In this document: piece by piece, positions 56,412-64,000 of the stretch
How positions within the stretch are numbered: position 1 is the stretch's first letter
Layout of the letters: every line of letters starts with the position of its first letter
From: Trujillonella endophytica
GTDB lineage: Bacteria; Actinomycetota; Actinomycetes; Mycobacteriales; Geodermatophilaceae
Direction of reading: 5' to 3'
Length of the DNA: 64,000 bases
Assembly (NCBI RefSeq): GCF_019799905.1
Contig: NZ_JABGCI010000011.1
Span: forward strand, 1-64,000
Notes under the pieces: model-generated
What the model was told of the DNA's origin: nothing
Seen by the model: the letters and a program-made list of their open reading frames with translations, nothing else
Database searches by the model: none
Program-made: the position numbers and the translations under genes

Positions 56412-56427
56412 TGTGACCCAGGCCACA
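56412..56427 (-). promoter_or_regulatory. CRP/GlxR-like palindrome
   Basis: TGTGACCCAGGCCACA fits the TGTG-N8-CACA form of actinobacterial CRP/GlxR sites. It shares GTGNCCCAGGCCAC with the promoter spacer at 39180-39193. It sits between the alpha-hydroxy-acid oxidase stop and the dehydrogenase start on the minus strand, and so probably controls the dehydrogenase. Confidence 0.45.
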
Positions 56428-56464
56428 GCGAGGGGTCAACCCCGGCGCGGCGTGTCGGCCGGAC

Positions 56465-57784
56465 TCAGTCCACCCGGCGCAGGACCTCGGGCGTGAGCTC
56501 GGCGACGGAGGTCAGCCCGGCCAGCCCCAGCGTCAGGTCGAACTCGCCCAGGACGTCGGAGACGACCTGGCGCACGCCGTCCTCGCCGGCCAGGCCCAGC
56601 CCCCACGCGAACGGCCGGCCCAGCAGCACCGCCCGTGCGCCCAGGGCCACGGCCACCAGCGCGTCGGCGCCGCTGCGCACCCCGCTGTCGAGCAGCACCG
56701 GGGCCCGGTCGCCGATCGCGGCGACGACGTCGGGCAGGGCGTCCAGCGCCGCGATCGAGCGGTCCACCTGCCGCCCGCCGTGCGTGCTCACCACCACGCC
56801 GTCGACCCCCTCGTCCAGGGCGCGGCGGGCGTCGTCGGGGTGCAGCACCCCCTTGAGCACGATCGGAAGCCGCGTGCGCTCCCGCAGCCAGGCCAGGTCG
56901 GCCCAGGTGATCGAGGGCCGGGAGTAGATGGACAGGAAGGTCTCGACCGCCGCCCGGGGGAGCGGTGAGCGCAGGTTCTCCAGCAGCGGTCCCGGCCAGG
57001 CCCGCGCCATGCCGACCAGGGCCCGGACGGCGGCGAGGGTCGGCCGGGGCTGGCGGTCCCGCTCGGCGGAGGCGCCGGCCCGTGCCGGCGCGGGCGTGGC
57101 GTCCGCGTGCGCGGCCACCAGTCGCCGGAACACCGGGTCGGACGTGTACTGCGCGATCCCCTTGCCGAGGGCGAAGGGCAGGTGCCCGAGGTCGAGGTCG
57201 CGCGGGCGCCAGCCGAGCATCGTGGTGTCGAGGGTGACGACGAGCGCCTCGCAGCCGGCGGCCTCGGCGCGGCCGACCAGGCTCTCCACCAGCTCGTCCG
57301 ACGTCGACCAGTACATCTGGAACCAGCGCGGCGAGTCGCCCATCGCCTCGGCGCAGGTCTCCATCGCCACCGAGGCCTGGTTGGAGAACACCATCGGCAC
57401 GCCGAGCCCGGCCGCGGCGCGGGCCACCGCGAGGTCGGCCTGGGGGTGGACCAGCTCGAGCGCGCCCACCGGCCCGAGCAGCAGGGGCGCCGGCAGCCGG
57501 CGTCCGAACAGCTCCACCGAGGTGTCGCGCACGCTCACGTCCCGCAGCACCCGCGGCACGACCACCCACCGGTCGAAGGCCGCGCGGTTGGCCCGCTGGG
57601 TCGCCTCGTCCCCGGCGCCGCCGGCGACGTACGCGTAGGCGCGGGCGTCGAGCCGACGGCGGGCGGCGCGCTGCAGCGCCCTCGCGACGGTCGGCACCCG
57701 AGGCGTCCGGCCGTACACCCCGGCCCGGTAGATCTCGTTCTGGCGGTTGCGTCCGGTCCCGGCTGCGGAGGTCACGCCGGTCAC
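56465..57784 (-). CDS. FMN-dependent alpha-hydroxy-acid oxidase (lactate 2-monooxygenase/oxidase type)
   Basis: A 439-residue protein starting at one of two GTGs (57784 or 57775). It has the family features YAYVAGGAGDEATQRANRAA, FNM-binding QMYWSTSDEL, the catalytic His-Gly-Gly-Arg in VVVSTHGGRQVDRSIAAL, and LLDSGVRSGADALVAVALGA with GRPFAWGLGLAGEDGV. The longer size and the insert around residues 250-300 point to the lactate 2-monooxygenase-like or actinobacterial lactate dehydrogenase-type subgroup rather than glycolate oxidase. It oxidises L-2-hydroxy acids. There is a 223-base gap to the dehydrogenase downstream, and a divergent exported-protein gene 186 bases upstream. Confidence 0.9.
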   Translation of the reverse strand: MTGVTSAAGTGRNRQNEIYRAGVYGRTPRVPTVARALQRAARRRLDARAYAYVAGGAGDEATQRANRAAFDRWVVVPRVLRDVSVRDTSVELFGRRLPAPLLLGPVGALELVHPQADLAVARAAAGLGVPMVFSNQASVAMETCAEAMGDSPRWFQMYWSTSDELVESLVGRAEAAGCEALVVTLDTTMLGWRPRDLDLGHLPFALGKGIAQYTSDPVFRRLVAAHADATPAPARAGASAERDRQPRPTLAAVRALVGMARAWPGPLLENLRSPLPRAAVETFLSIYSRPSITWADLAWLRERTRLPIVLKGVLHPDDARRALDEGVDGVVVSTHGGRQVDRSIAALDALPDVVAAIGDRAPVLLDSGVRSGADALVAVALGARAVLLGRPFAWGLGLAGEDGVRQVVSDVLGEFDLTLGLAGLTSVAELTPEVLRRVD

Positions 57785-57970
57785 GCTAGGTCGTCCCCGC
57801 CCCGCGGGCCGTCCCGACCTCCCGCCCGCACTTTCTGTCGACACGCCGTGCCGACACGCCAGCAGCGTCGTGACACACCGTCCAGGAGCCGTCACGGCGT
57901 CCATCATGTGGGAGCCGGTGCGTCGACGTCCGATCGCTGCCGGCAGCACGACTGCTCGAGGGGGAACTGC

Positions 57971-58939
57971 GTGCCGTCAGGTGCGTCGTCGAGGGGCGTC
58001 CGCAGGTCCGCAGTGCGCGGGGTCCTCGCGGCCGGTCTCCTCGCTGGCATGGCCACTCTGGGTGTCGCGGCGGCGGGCTCCGCCCTCGCCGTCGACGACC
58101 CGACCCGACCCGACGCCCGGGTCACCCACGGCCCCAGCTGCCGCCCCGGCGGGGTCGCCGTGGAGGTCACCGCGGGCACGGTGGCCTACGAGGTCGTCCT
58201 GGCGACCACCCGCCGCCCGGACGGCGAGGACCGCGTCCAGCTCCGGCCCGGTCAGATGGTCGAGCTGCGGACCGGCGACGTCGAGTGGGGCGAGACGATC
58301 GACAGCCGGCTGGAGTTCACCGCCCTCGACGGCTCCGGCGTCGCGTACGTCGACGAGCTGGTCGGCTTCGAGTTCACCCGGCCCGCCGAGGAGGACTGCG
58401 CGGCCATCGCGCCGCCCACCGCCGAGGCCACGGTCCCGCCGATGGCCGGCTCGACGGAGGGCCCGGCCGGCACCGGTACCGACGACCTCCCGCCCGACGG
58501 GGCCTCCGTGCCCATGCCCGAGATGGCCCCCGACGTGTCCGTGGCCCCCGCGGGGTCGGCCTCCAGCGTCGCCGCCGGGGACGTCGTGACGCTGACCGCG
58601 TCCGGCTTCGCCGCCGGCGAGGAGGTGTCGCTGCGACTGGGTGACGGCACGGAGCTCGGCACCTCGGTGGCCGACATCGAGGGCCTGGTGGCCGTGGACG
58701 TCCGCATCCCGGCCGGCGCCGCGACCGGGGTCACGACCCTCGAGGTGGTCGGCGCCGTCACGTCGACCACCGTCACCGTCGACCTGCGGATCGCCGCGCA
58801 GAGCACCCCGGCGCCGTCCGGGGACGACGCGACGTGGCCGCTGGCGGTCGCCGGCGCCACGCTGGCCGTTGCCGCGGGCGGGCTGGGCATCGTCGCGCTC
58901 CGCCGCCGGAGCCGGCAGTCGGCGTCCGGGAGCGCCTGA
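57971..58939 (+). CDS. Exported, C-terminally anchored protein of unknown function
   Basis: A 322-residue protein from GTG 57971 with AGGGGGA upstream. The signal peptide occupies residues about 1-40 (GVLAAGLLAGMATLGVAAAG then ALA). The exterior has two beta-rich segments: residues about 50-145 (VAYEVVLATTRRPDGED onwards) and, after a Pro/Asp-rich linker, residues about 195-275 with VVTLTASGFAAGEEVSLRLG, typical of Ig-like or IPT/TIG-type folds. It ends with a helix (LAVAGATLAVAAGGLGIVAL) and RRRSR, the layout of a wall-associated, membrane-anchored protein without a sortase signal. The function is unknown. Confidence 0.7.
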   Translation: MPSGASSRGVRRSAVRGVLAAGLLAGMATLGVAAAGSALAVDDPTRPDARVTHGPSCRPGGVAVEVTAGTVAYEVVLATTRRPDGEDRVQLRPGQMVELRTGDVEWGETIDSRLEFTALDGSGVAYVDELVGFEFTRPAEEDCAAIAPPTAEATVPPMAGSTEGPAGTGTDDLPPDGASVPMPEMAPDVSVAPAGSASSVAAGDVVTLTASGFAAGEEVSLRLGDGTELGTSVADIEGLVAVDVRIPAGAATGVTTLEVVGAVTSTTVTVDLRIAAQSTPAPSGDDATWPLAVAGATLAVAAGGLGIVALRRRSRQSASGSA

Positions 58940-58964
58940 GGCCGACTTCGGCGACGATGGACCG

Positions 58965-59459
58965 GTGCTCCCGGAGAACGCCCTGGCGTCCGCCGTCCCC
59001 GACGTCGCGGACCTGCCGGGTGCCGCGCCCCGGCCGGAGGAGACGTGGCTGCGCATCGTGCAGGTGCACGACCGCATCACCCGGAGGGTCGACTCGGCGC
59101 TGCACCGTCAGCACGGCATCTCGCTGACCGGCTTCGAGGCGCTGCGCCGGATCGCCGAGGCGCCGGGGCAGCGCGCGAGCATGGGGGAGGTCGCCGAGGC
59201 CCTCGGCCTCTCGCGGGCGGGGGTGACCAGCACGGTCACCCGGCTGGTCACCGAGGGGTTCGTCGTCCGGGAGCGGGCGGCCGACGACCGCCGGCTGCTG
59301 CACGCCCGGCTGACCGACGCCGGCCGGGCCAAGTTGAGCGAGGCGTCGCCCACGCACGACGGCCTGGTGACCCACCTGCTCACCCACCTGGGGGCCGACG
59401 CCCCCGTGGTCACCGACGCCCTGGCGCGGGTCTCCGCCGCCACTCGCTCCCGCCGCTGA
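58965..59459 (+). CDS. MarR-family transcriptional regulator
   Basis: About 164 residues from GTG 58965; no strong ribosome-binding site is visible and the start is uncertain. The winged helix includes GEVAEALGLSRAGVTSTVTR as recognition region and VVRERAADDRRLLHARLTDA as wing. It is more distant from the two island MarR proteins than they are from each other. It is separated by 25 bases from the upstream exported-protein gene and possibly co-transcribed with it. The target is unknown. Confidence 0.85.
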   Translation: MLPENALASAVPDVADLPGAAPRPEETWLRIVQVHDRITRRVDSALHRQHGISLTGFEALRRIAEAPGQRASMGEVAEALGLSRAGVTSTVTRLVTEGFVVRERAADDRRLLHARLTDAGRAKLSEASPTHDGLVTHLLTHLGADAPVVTDALARVSAATRSRR

Positions 59460-59601
59460 CCCGCCTCGCCGGCGCTCCCGCGCGCCCGGGTCGCCTCCGG
59501 AGTGGTCGCCACGGGGGGCCACCCCCGTCGATCAGGGCTTTTTTGCCAAAGCTTCAAGCCCGTAGTGTTTCGGAGCCGATCGGTAGGGCACGACGCGATT
59601 C

Positions 59602-61107
59602 GTGGGAGGGATCCTCGAGCGCGTCACGGTCGTCGTGCCGACCATCGGCCGGCCGTCGCTGGACGCGCTGCTCGACGCCCTCGCGGCGGCCCCCGGGAAC
59701 CGGCCGGCCGAGCTGGTCCTGGTCGACGACCGGCCCGCGGGCCCGCCGCTGCGCCCGGACCGGCCGGGCCTGCCGCCGGTCCGCGTCGTCCGCACCGGCG
59801 GCGGGGGTCCGGCCCGCGCGCGCAACCTCGGCTGGCGGGTCGCCCGCACCGAGTGGATCGCCTTCCTGGACGACGACGTCGTCCCCGACGCCGACTGGTA
59901 CCAGCGGCTGGCGACCGATCTGGCCGGCCTCCCGCCGGACGTCGCCGGCAGCCAGGGCCGCGTGCGGGTGCCCCTGCCGGAGGACCGCCGCCCCACCGAC
60001 TGGGAGCGCGGCACGGCCGGCCTGGCCACCAGCAGCTGGATCACCGCCGACCTCGCCTACCGCCGTGCCGCGCTCGCCGCGGTCGGCGGGTTCGACGAGC
60101 GCTTCCCCCGCGCCTTCCGGGAGGACTCCGACCTCGCGCTGCGCGTGATGGACACCGGTGCCCGGCTGGTCCGCGGCGAGCGGTGGATCACCCACCCGGT
60201 GCGGCCCACCGACCCCCGGGTCAGCATCCGGGTGCAGGGCGGCAACGCCGACGACGTCCTGATGCGCCGGCTGCACGGGCCCGACTGGCGCGCCCCGCAC
60301 CGCGCCGACGCCCCGCTCGGCCGCCGCCCGCAGCACCTCGCCGTCACCGCCGCCGCCGTCGCCGCGGTGGGTCTGGCCGCCGCCCGCCGCCCCCGGGCGG
60401 CCGCGGCCGCCGCGCTGGCCTGGGCCGCCGGCACCGCCGAGTTCGCCTGGGCCCGCATCGCGCCCGGCCCCCGCGACCGGGCCGAGGTCACCACGATGCT
60501 GACCACCAGCGCGGTCATCCCGCCGCTGGCCACCTGGCACTTCCTGCGGGGATTCGTCCAGCACGTCGGCGTGCGCCGCTGGCGGGGGCTGCCCGATCTG
60601 GTGCTGTTCGACCGCGACGGCACCCTGGTCCGCGACTACCCGTACAACGGCGACCCCGCGCTGGTGAAGCCGGTGCCCGGAGCGCGCGAGGCCGTCGACG
60701 CGCTGCGCGCCCGGGGCGTGCGGGTGGGTGTGGTGAGCAACCAGTCCGGCATCGCCCGGGGACTGATCACCCGCGAGCAGGTCGACGCGTGCATGGCCCG
60801 GCTCGAGGAGCTGCTCGGCCCCTTCGACACCGTCCAGTACTGCCCGCACGGCCCGGACGACGCCTGCGCGTGCCGCAAGCCGGCGCCCGGGATGGTGAAG
60901 ACGGCCTGCGCCGAGCTGGGCGTCGACCCGGCCCGCTGCGTGGTCATCGGGGACATTGCCGCCGACGTCGAGGCTGCCGCGGCCGCCGGCGCGGTCGGGA
61001 TCATGGTGCCCACCCCCGTGACCCGGAAGGCCGAGGTCGAGGCCGCGCCGCACGTCGCGGGGACGCTGACCGGCGCGGTGGACGACGTCCTGGCCGGCGA
61101 CTGGTGA
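59602..61107 (+). CDS. GT2 glycosyltransferase fused to HAD phosphatase (GmhB-like)
   Basis: A 501-residue fusion. Residues about 5-230 are a GT-A glycosyltransferase: VTVVVPTIGRPSLDALLDAL, the DxD in WIAFLDDDVVPDADW, and the acceptor loop FPRAFREDSDLALRVMD. A hydrophobic segment at about 250-285 may contact the membrane. Residues about 330-500 are a HAD-IIIA phosphatase: nucleophile LVLFDRDGTLVRDYPYNG, GVVSNQSGIARGLIT, the zinc-loop Cys CPHGPDDACACRKPAPGM and GDIAADVEAAAAAGAVG. That Cys/His loop marks D-glycero-D-manno-heptose 1,7-bisphosphate phosphatases (GmhB). So one protein may make the precursor and transfer a sugar. It overlaps the GT9 gene by 4 bases. Confidence 0.9.
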   Translation: MGGILERVTVVVPTIGRPSLDALLDALAAAPGNRPAELVLVDDRPAGPPLRPDRPGLPPVRVVRTGGGGPARARNLGWRVARTEWIAFLDDDVVPDADWYQRLATDLAGLPPDVAGSQGRVRVPLPEDRRPTDWERGTAGLATSSWITADLAYRRAALAAVGGFDERFPRAFREDSDLALRVMDTGARLVRGERWITHPVRPTDPRVSIRVQGGNADDVLMRRLHGPDWRAPHRADAPLGRRPQHLAVTAAAVAAVGLAAARRPRAAAAAALAWAAGTAEFAWARIAPGPRDRAEVTTMLTTSAVIPPLATWHFLRGFVQHVGVRRWRGLPDLVLFDRDGTLVRDYPYNGDPALVKPVPGAREAVDALRARGVRVGVVSNQSGIARGLITREQVDACMARLEELLGPFDTVQYCPHGPDDACACRKPAPGMVKTACAELGVDPARCVVIGDIAADVEAAAAAGAVGIMVPTPVTRKAEVEAAPHVAGTLTGAVDDVLAGDW

Positions 61108-62129
61108 CGGCCTCCCGGCGCGGCACCGTGCTCGTCGCCCGGCTGGACAACGCCGGCGACGTCCTCCTGCAGGGACCGCTGGTCCGCGCCGTCGCGCACG
61201 GCGCGGACCGCGTCGTGTTCCTCGCCGGCCCGGCCGGCGCCGCGGCCGCCGAGCTGCTGCCCGGGGTCGACGAGGTGTGGACCTGGGCCTGCCCGTGGAT
61301 CCTCGGCGACCCGCCGCCGGTGGACCCCACCGACCTCGCCGCCCTCACCGAGCGGGTCCGTGCCCTCGCGCCGGCCGAGGCGGTGGTCTCCACCTCGTTC
61401 CACCAGTCGCCGCTGCCCCTGGCGATGCTGCTCCGCGCGGCCGGCGTCCCGCGGATCTCCGCGATCAGCGTCGACTACCCCGGCTCGCTGCTCGACGTCC
61501 GGCACCGGGTGGGCCCGGACGACGAGGTGGACCTGCCCGAGCCGGAGCGGGCGCTGTCGCTCGCCCGCGCGGCCGGGTTCGAGCTGCCCGACGGCGACGA
61601 CGGCCGGCTCGCCGTCCGCCGTCCGCTGCGGCCGACGTCGCACCGGCCCGGTTACGTCGTGCTGCACCCCGGCGCCTCCGTGCCGGCCCGCGCCTGGCCC
61701 GCCGAGCGCTGCGCCGAGGCGGTCGAGGCCCTGGCCCACGCCGGCCACCGCGTGCTGGTCACCGGCGGGCCGGGGGAGCGGGCGCTGACCGCGGCCGTCG
61801 CCGGCACCCGCGGCGTGGACCTCGGCGGCGCCACCAGCCTGGCGGAGATGGCCGCGCTGCTCGACGGGGCCGCGGCCGTCGTCGTCGGCAACACCGGACC
61901 GGCGCACCTCGCTGCCGCCGTCGGCACGCCCGTCGTGTCGCTGTTCGCCCCCGTCGTCCCGGCCGCGCGCTGGGCGCCCTACGGGGTGCCCACGGTGCTG
62001 CTCGGCGACCAGGACGCCCCGTGCCGCGGCACCCGGGCCCGCGTGTGCCCGGTGCCCGGCCACCCCTGCCTGTCGTCGGTCACCGCCGGGGACGTCGTCG
62101 CCGCCGTGGAGAAGGTGATCGCCGCGTGA
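61104..62129 (+). CDS. GT9-family (heptosyltransferase-like) glycosyltransferase
   Basis: A 341-residue GT-B protein from GTG 61104. It has the typical opening VLVARLDNAGDVLLQGPLVR, the ADP-heptose-site region YVVLHPGASVPARAWPAERC and the loop VVVGNTGPAHLAAAVGTPVV (G-N-x-G-P-x-H, a family signature), ending VSLFAPVVPAARWAPYG. Heptosyltransferases are best known for LPS cores; homologues occur in actinobacteria, where they glycosylate surface glycans. The partner HAD phosphatase next door suggests heptose supply. It is part of an operon with 4-base overlaps at both ends. Confidence 0.9.
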   Translation: MTASRRGTVLVARLDNAGDVLLQGPLVRAVAHGADRVVFLAGPAGAAAAELLPGVDEVWTWACPWILGDPPPVDPTDLAALTERVRALAPAEAVVSTSFHQSPLPLAMLLRAAGVPRISAISVDYPGSLLDVRHRVGPDDEVDLPEPERALSLARAAGFELPDGDDGRLAVRRPLRPTSHRPGYVVLHPGASVPARAWPAERCAEAVEALAHAGHRVLVTGGPGERALTAAVAGTRGVDLGGATSLAEMAALLDGAAAVVVGNTGPAHLAAAVGTPVVSLFAPVVPAARWAPYGVPTVLLGDQDAPCRGTRARVCPVPGHPCLSSVTAGDVVAAVEKVIAA

Positions 62130-63118
62130 GGGTCCTGGTCTGGCACGTACACGGCTCCTGGACGACGGCGTTCGTCCAGGGCGAGCACGAGTACCTGATA
62201 CCGGTCACGCCCGATCGGGGTCCCGACGGGCTGGGCCGGGCCCGCACGTGGGACTGGCCGGCGTCGGCCCGCGAGGTCACGCCGGAGCAGCTGCGCGACA
62301 TCAGCGACGACGGCGGGGTCGACGTCGTGGTCCTCCAGCGCACCCGCGACCTGGAGCTGTGCCGGGAGTGGCTGGGCCGCGAGCCCGGCCGGGACCTGCC
62401 CGCCGTCTTCCTCGAGCACAACGCGCCCGGCCTGGAGCCCGACGACGGCCCGGTGCCGCACACCCGGCACCCCGTGGCCGGGCGCGACGACATCCCGATC
62501 GCGCACGTCACGCACTTCAACCGGCTCTTCTACGACAACGGCCGGGCGCCCACGACGGTGATCGAGCACGGCATCGTCGACCCGGGGGAGCGGTGGACCG
62601 GCGAGCTCGCCCGGGCCGCCGTCGTCACCAACGAGCCGGTCCGCCGCGGCCGCACGGTCGGCGCCGACCTGCTGCCCGGGCTGGCCGCCGTGGGCCCCGT
62701 CGACGTCTTCGGCATGGGCCTGACCGGGCTGCACGAGCGGTACGGCCTCGACCCCGACCGGGTGGCGCTGTTCGACGACCCGCCGCAGGCCGCCATGCAC
62801 GCCGAGCTGGCCCGCCGGCGCGTCTACGTGCACCCGGTGCGGTGGACGTCGCTGGGCCTGTCGCTGCTGGAGGCCATGCACCTGGGCATGCCCGTGGTCG
62901 CGCTGGCCACCACGGAGGTGGTCGAGGCGGTGCCCGCCGAGGCGGGGGTCGTCTCCACCCGGCCGGAGCGGCTGTGGGAGGCCGCCCGGGCCTTCCTGGA
63001 CGACCCGGACGCCGCCCGGCTCGCCGGCAAGGCCGCCCGTGTGGCGGCGCTCGAGCGGTACGGCCTGGCCCGCTTCCTCGCGGACTGGGACAGCCTTCTC
63101 GGAGAGGTGACGCGATGA
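62126..63118 (+). CDS. GT4-like glycosyltransferase
   Basis: A 330-residue protein from GTG 62126. It opens RVLVWHVHGSWTTAFVQGEH and has a mid-region FLEHNAPGLEPDDGPVPHTR and THFNRLFYDNGRAPTTVIEH. The C-terminal donor site is VYVHPVRWTSLGLSLLEAMH followed by LGMPVVALATTEVVEAVPAE, the GT4 E-x7-E region. It is co-transcribed with the GT9 gene and the next GT4. It probably adds a sugar to the same glycan. Confidence 0.85.
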   Translation: MRVLVWHVHGSWTTAFVQGEHEYLIPVTPDRGPDGLGRARTWDWPASAREVTPEQLRDISDDGGVDVVVLQRTRDLELCREWLGREPGRDLPAVFLEHNAPGLEPDDGPVPHTRHPVAGRDDIPIAHVTHFNRLFYDNGRAPTTVIEHGIVDPGERWTGELARAAVVTNEPVRRGRTVGADLLPGLAAVGPVDVFGMGLTGLHERYGLDPDRVALFDDPPQAAMHAELARRRVYVHPVRWTSLGLSLLEAMHLGMPVVALATTEVVEAVPAEAGVVSTRPERLWEAARAFLDDPDAARLAGKAARVAALERYGLARFLADWDSLLGEVTR

Positions 63119-64000
63119 AGATCTCGTTGGTGAGCGAGCACGCCTCGCCCCTGGCCGCGATCGGCGGGGTCGACGCGGGCGGGCAGAACGTCCACGTCGC
63201 CGCGCTGGCCTCCGGGCTGGCCGCGCGCGGGCACGACGTCACGGTGCACACCCGCCGGGACGACGTCGCCCTGCCCGACGAGGTCGTCACCCAGGACGGC
63301 TACCGCGTCCGGCACGTCGCCGCCGGCCCCGCGGAGAACCTGCCCAAGGACGACCTCCTGCGGCACATGCCCGAGTTCGCCTCGGTGCTCCGCCGGGAGT
63401 GGGCCACGTCCCGGCCCGACGTCGTGCACGCGCACTTCTGGATGAGCGGGCTGGCCTCCGTCGCGGCGGCCGGCGTGGGGCGGGGGGGCATTGCTGTCGT
63501 GCAGACCTTCCACGCCCTCGGCTCGGTCAAGCGGCGCCACCAGGGCGCCGCCGACACCTCCCCGCCGCAGCGGGTGGAGCTGGAGCGGTCGCTGTGCCGC
63601 ACCGTCCGCCACGTCGTGGCCACCTGCTCCGACGAGGTCTTCGAGCTCCGCCGGCTGGGGCTGCCCCGCGAGCGGGTGTCGGTCGTGCCCTGCGGCGTGG
63701 ACACCGGCGTGTTCACGCCGAAGGGGCCGGTCGCCGCGCGCACCGACCGCCCGCGGCTGCTGGTGCTGGGCCGCCTGGTCGAGCGCAAGGGGCAGGACGA
63801 CGCCGTCCGGGCGCTGGCCGCCGTCCCCGACGCCGAGCTGGTCGTCGTCGGCGGTCCCCCGGCCGACGAGCTGCACCGAGACCCCGAGGTGCAGCGCCTG
63901 CGCGCGGTCGCCGCCGAGGCAGGCGTCGCGGACCGGCTGTGCTTCACCGGTGCCGTGGCCCGCGCCGACGTACCGGCCTGGATCCGCTCGGCCGACGTCG
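63115..64000 (+). CDS. GT4-family glycosyltransferase, partial (window end)
   Basis: The first about 295 residues of a GT-B enzyme from ATG 63115, overlapping the upstream stop. The N-terminal domain has KISLVSEHASPLAAIGGVDA and GGQNVHVAALASGLAARGHD, the form found in MshA-like and sucrose-phosphate-synthase-like GT4 enzymes. DVVHAHFWMSGLASVAAAGV, VVPCGVDTGVFTPKGP and LLVLGRLVERKGQDDAVRAL follow. The donor-binding E-x7-E region lies beyond the window. It is the fourth gene of the heptose-type operon. Confidence 0.9.
   Translation, partial: MKISLVSEHASPLAAIGGVDAGGQNVHVAALASGLAARGHDVTVHTRRDDVALPDEVVTQDGYRVRHVAAGPAENLPKDDLLRHMPEFASVLRREWATSRPDVVHAHFWMSGLASVAAAGVGRGGIAVVQTFHALGSVKRRHQGAADTSPPQRVELERSLCRTVRHVVATCSDEVFELRRLGLPRERVSVVPCGVDTGVFTPKGPVAARTDRPRLLVLGRLVERKGQDDAVRALAAVPDAELVVVGGPPADELHRDPEVQRLRAVAAEAGVADRLCFTGAVARADVPAWIRSADV

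Overview
The window is very GC-rich, protein-dense DNA with frequent GTG starts and 4-base ATGA/GTGA gene overlaps. This is typical of a high-GC actinobacterium. The gene content (Wzy/Wzz-type exopolysaccharide genes, NitT/TauT transport, DUF6318 lipoprotein, heptose-type glycosyltransferases) and the style of the intergenic repeats suggest Geodermatophilaceae (Blastococcus/Geodermatophilus/Modestobacter). That family placement is an inference; there is no rRNA here. Two tRNA genes (Ser-GCT, Arg-ACG) lie side by side at 21.8-22.0 kb.

Region 1 (1-14.2 kb) is a surface-polysaccharide locus. It holds the tail of a probable polyprenyl-phosphate sugar transferase, several GT4 glycosyltransferases, a polysaccharide deacetylase and a Wzz-like chain-length protein. 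It also has a Wzy-type polymerase fused to a second Wzz-like domain, an FkbM methyltransferase, a 2-oxoglutarate-oxygenase-like protein, and two secreted paralogues sharing an unrecognised domain, one of them with an N-terminal malectin domain. Region 2 (14.3-26.6 kb) is mixed housekeeping and envelope content: a PHP/HhH protein, DoxX, small HTH and membrane proteins, an exported PKD/DUF6318 pair, a PAP2-diacylglycerol kinase fusion, a CGNR regulator divergent from an MFS exporter, the tRNAs, a Pro/Thr-rich membrane protein, an MMPL transporter and a thioesterase.

Region 3 (26.6-52.7 kb) is the most striking part: a contiguous catabolic and transport island. It encodes a NicC-like flavin monooxygenase, a three-subunit molybdenum hydroxylase, an NCS1-like permease, a NitT/TauT ABC core flanked by two paralogous binding proteins, and an aspartate-dehydrogenase-like protein. 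A long operon follows with an aldehyde dehydrogenase, two RidA proteins, a cupin, a VanB-type reductase, an extradiol-type VOC dioxygenase, an alpha/beta hydrolase, two SDRs, a ThDP enzyme, a degenerate hydrolase, a 72-aa HTH-like protein, a Rieske oxygenase and a small unknown protein. Two MarR regulators bracket the island, with a BenE-type transporter at the far end. Every transcription unit in it carries a copy of the same operator-like box (consensus near TGAGYGCNAAG) in its 5' region. I read this as one regulon for uptake and oxidative breakdown of an N-heteroaromatic or aminoaromatic carboxylate; the substrate is not known from sequence.

Region 4 (52.8-59.5 kb) has a GT2-GtrA fusion, a lipoprotein, a GabD-type semialdehyde dehydrogenase, an FMN-dependent alpha-hydroxy-acid oxidase, an exported membrane-anchored protein and a third MarR regulator. 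Region 5 (59.6 kb to the end) begins a second glycan operon: a GT2-HAD (GmhB-like) fusion, a GT9 heptosyltransferase-like enzyme and two GT4-like enzymes, the last cut by the window end. It suggests heptose-containing glycans in a Gram-positive organism.
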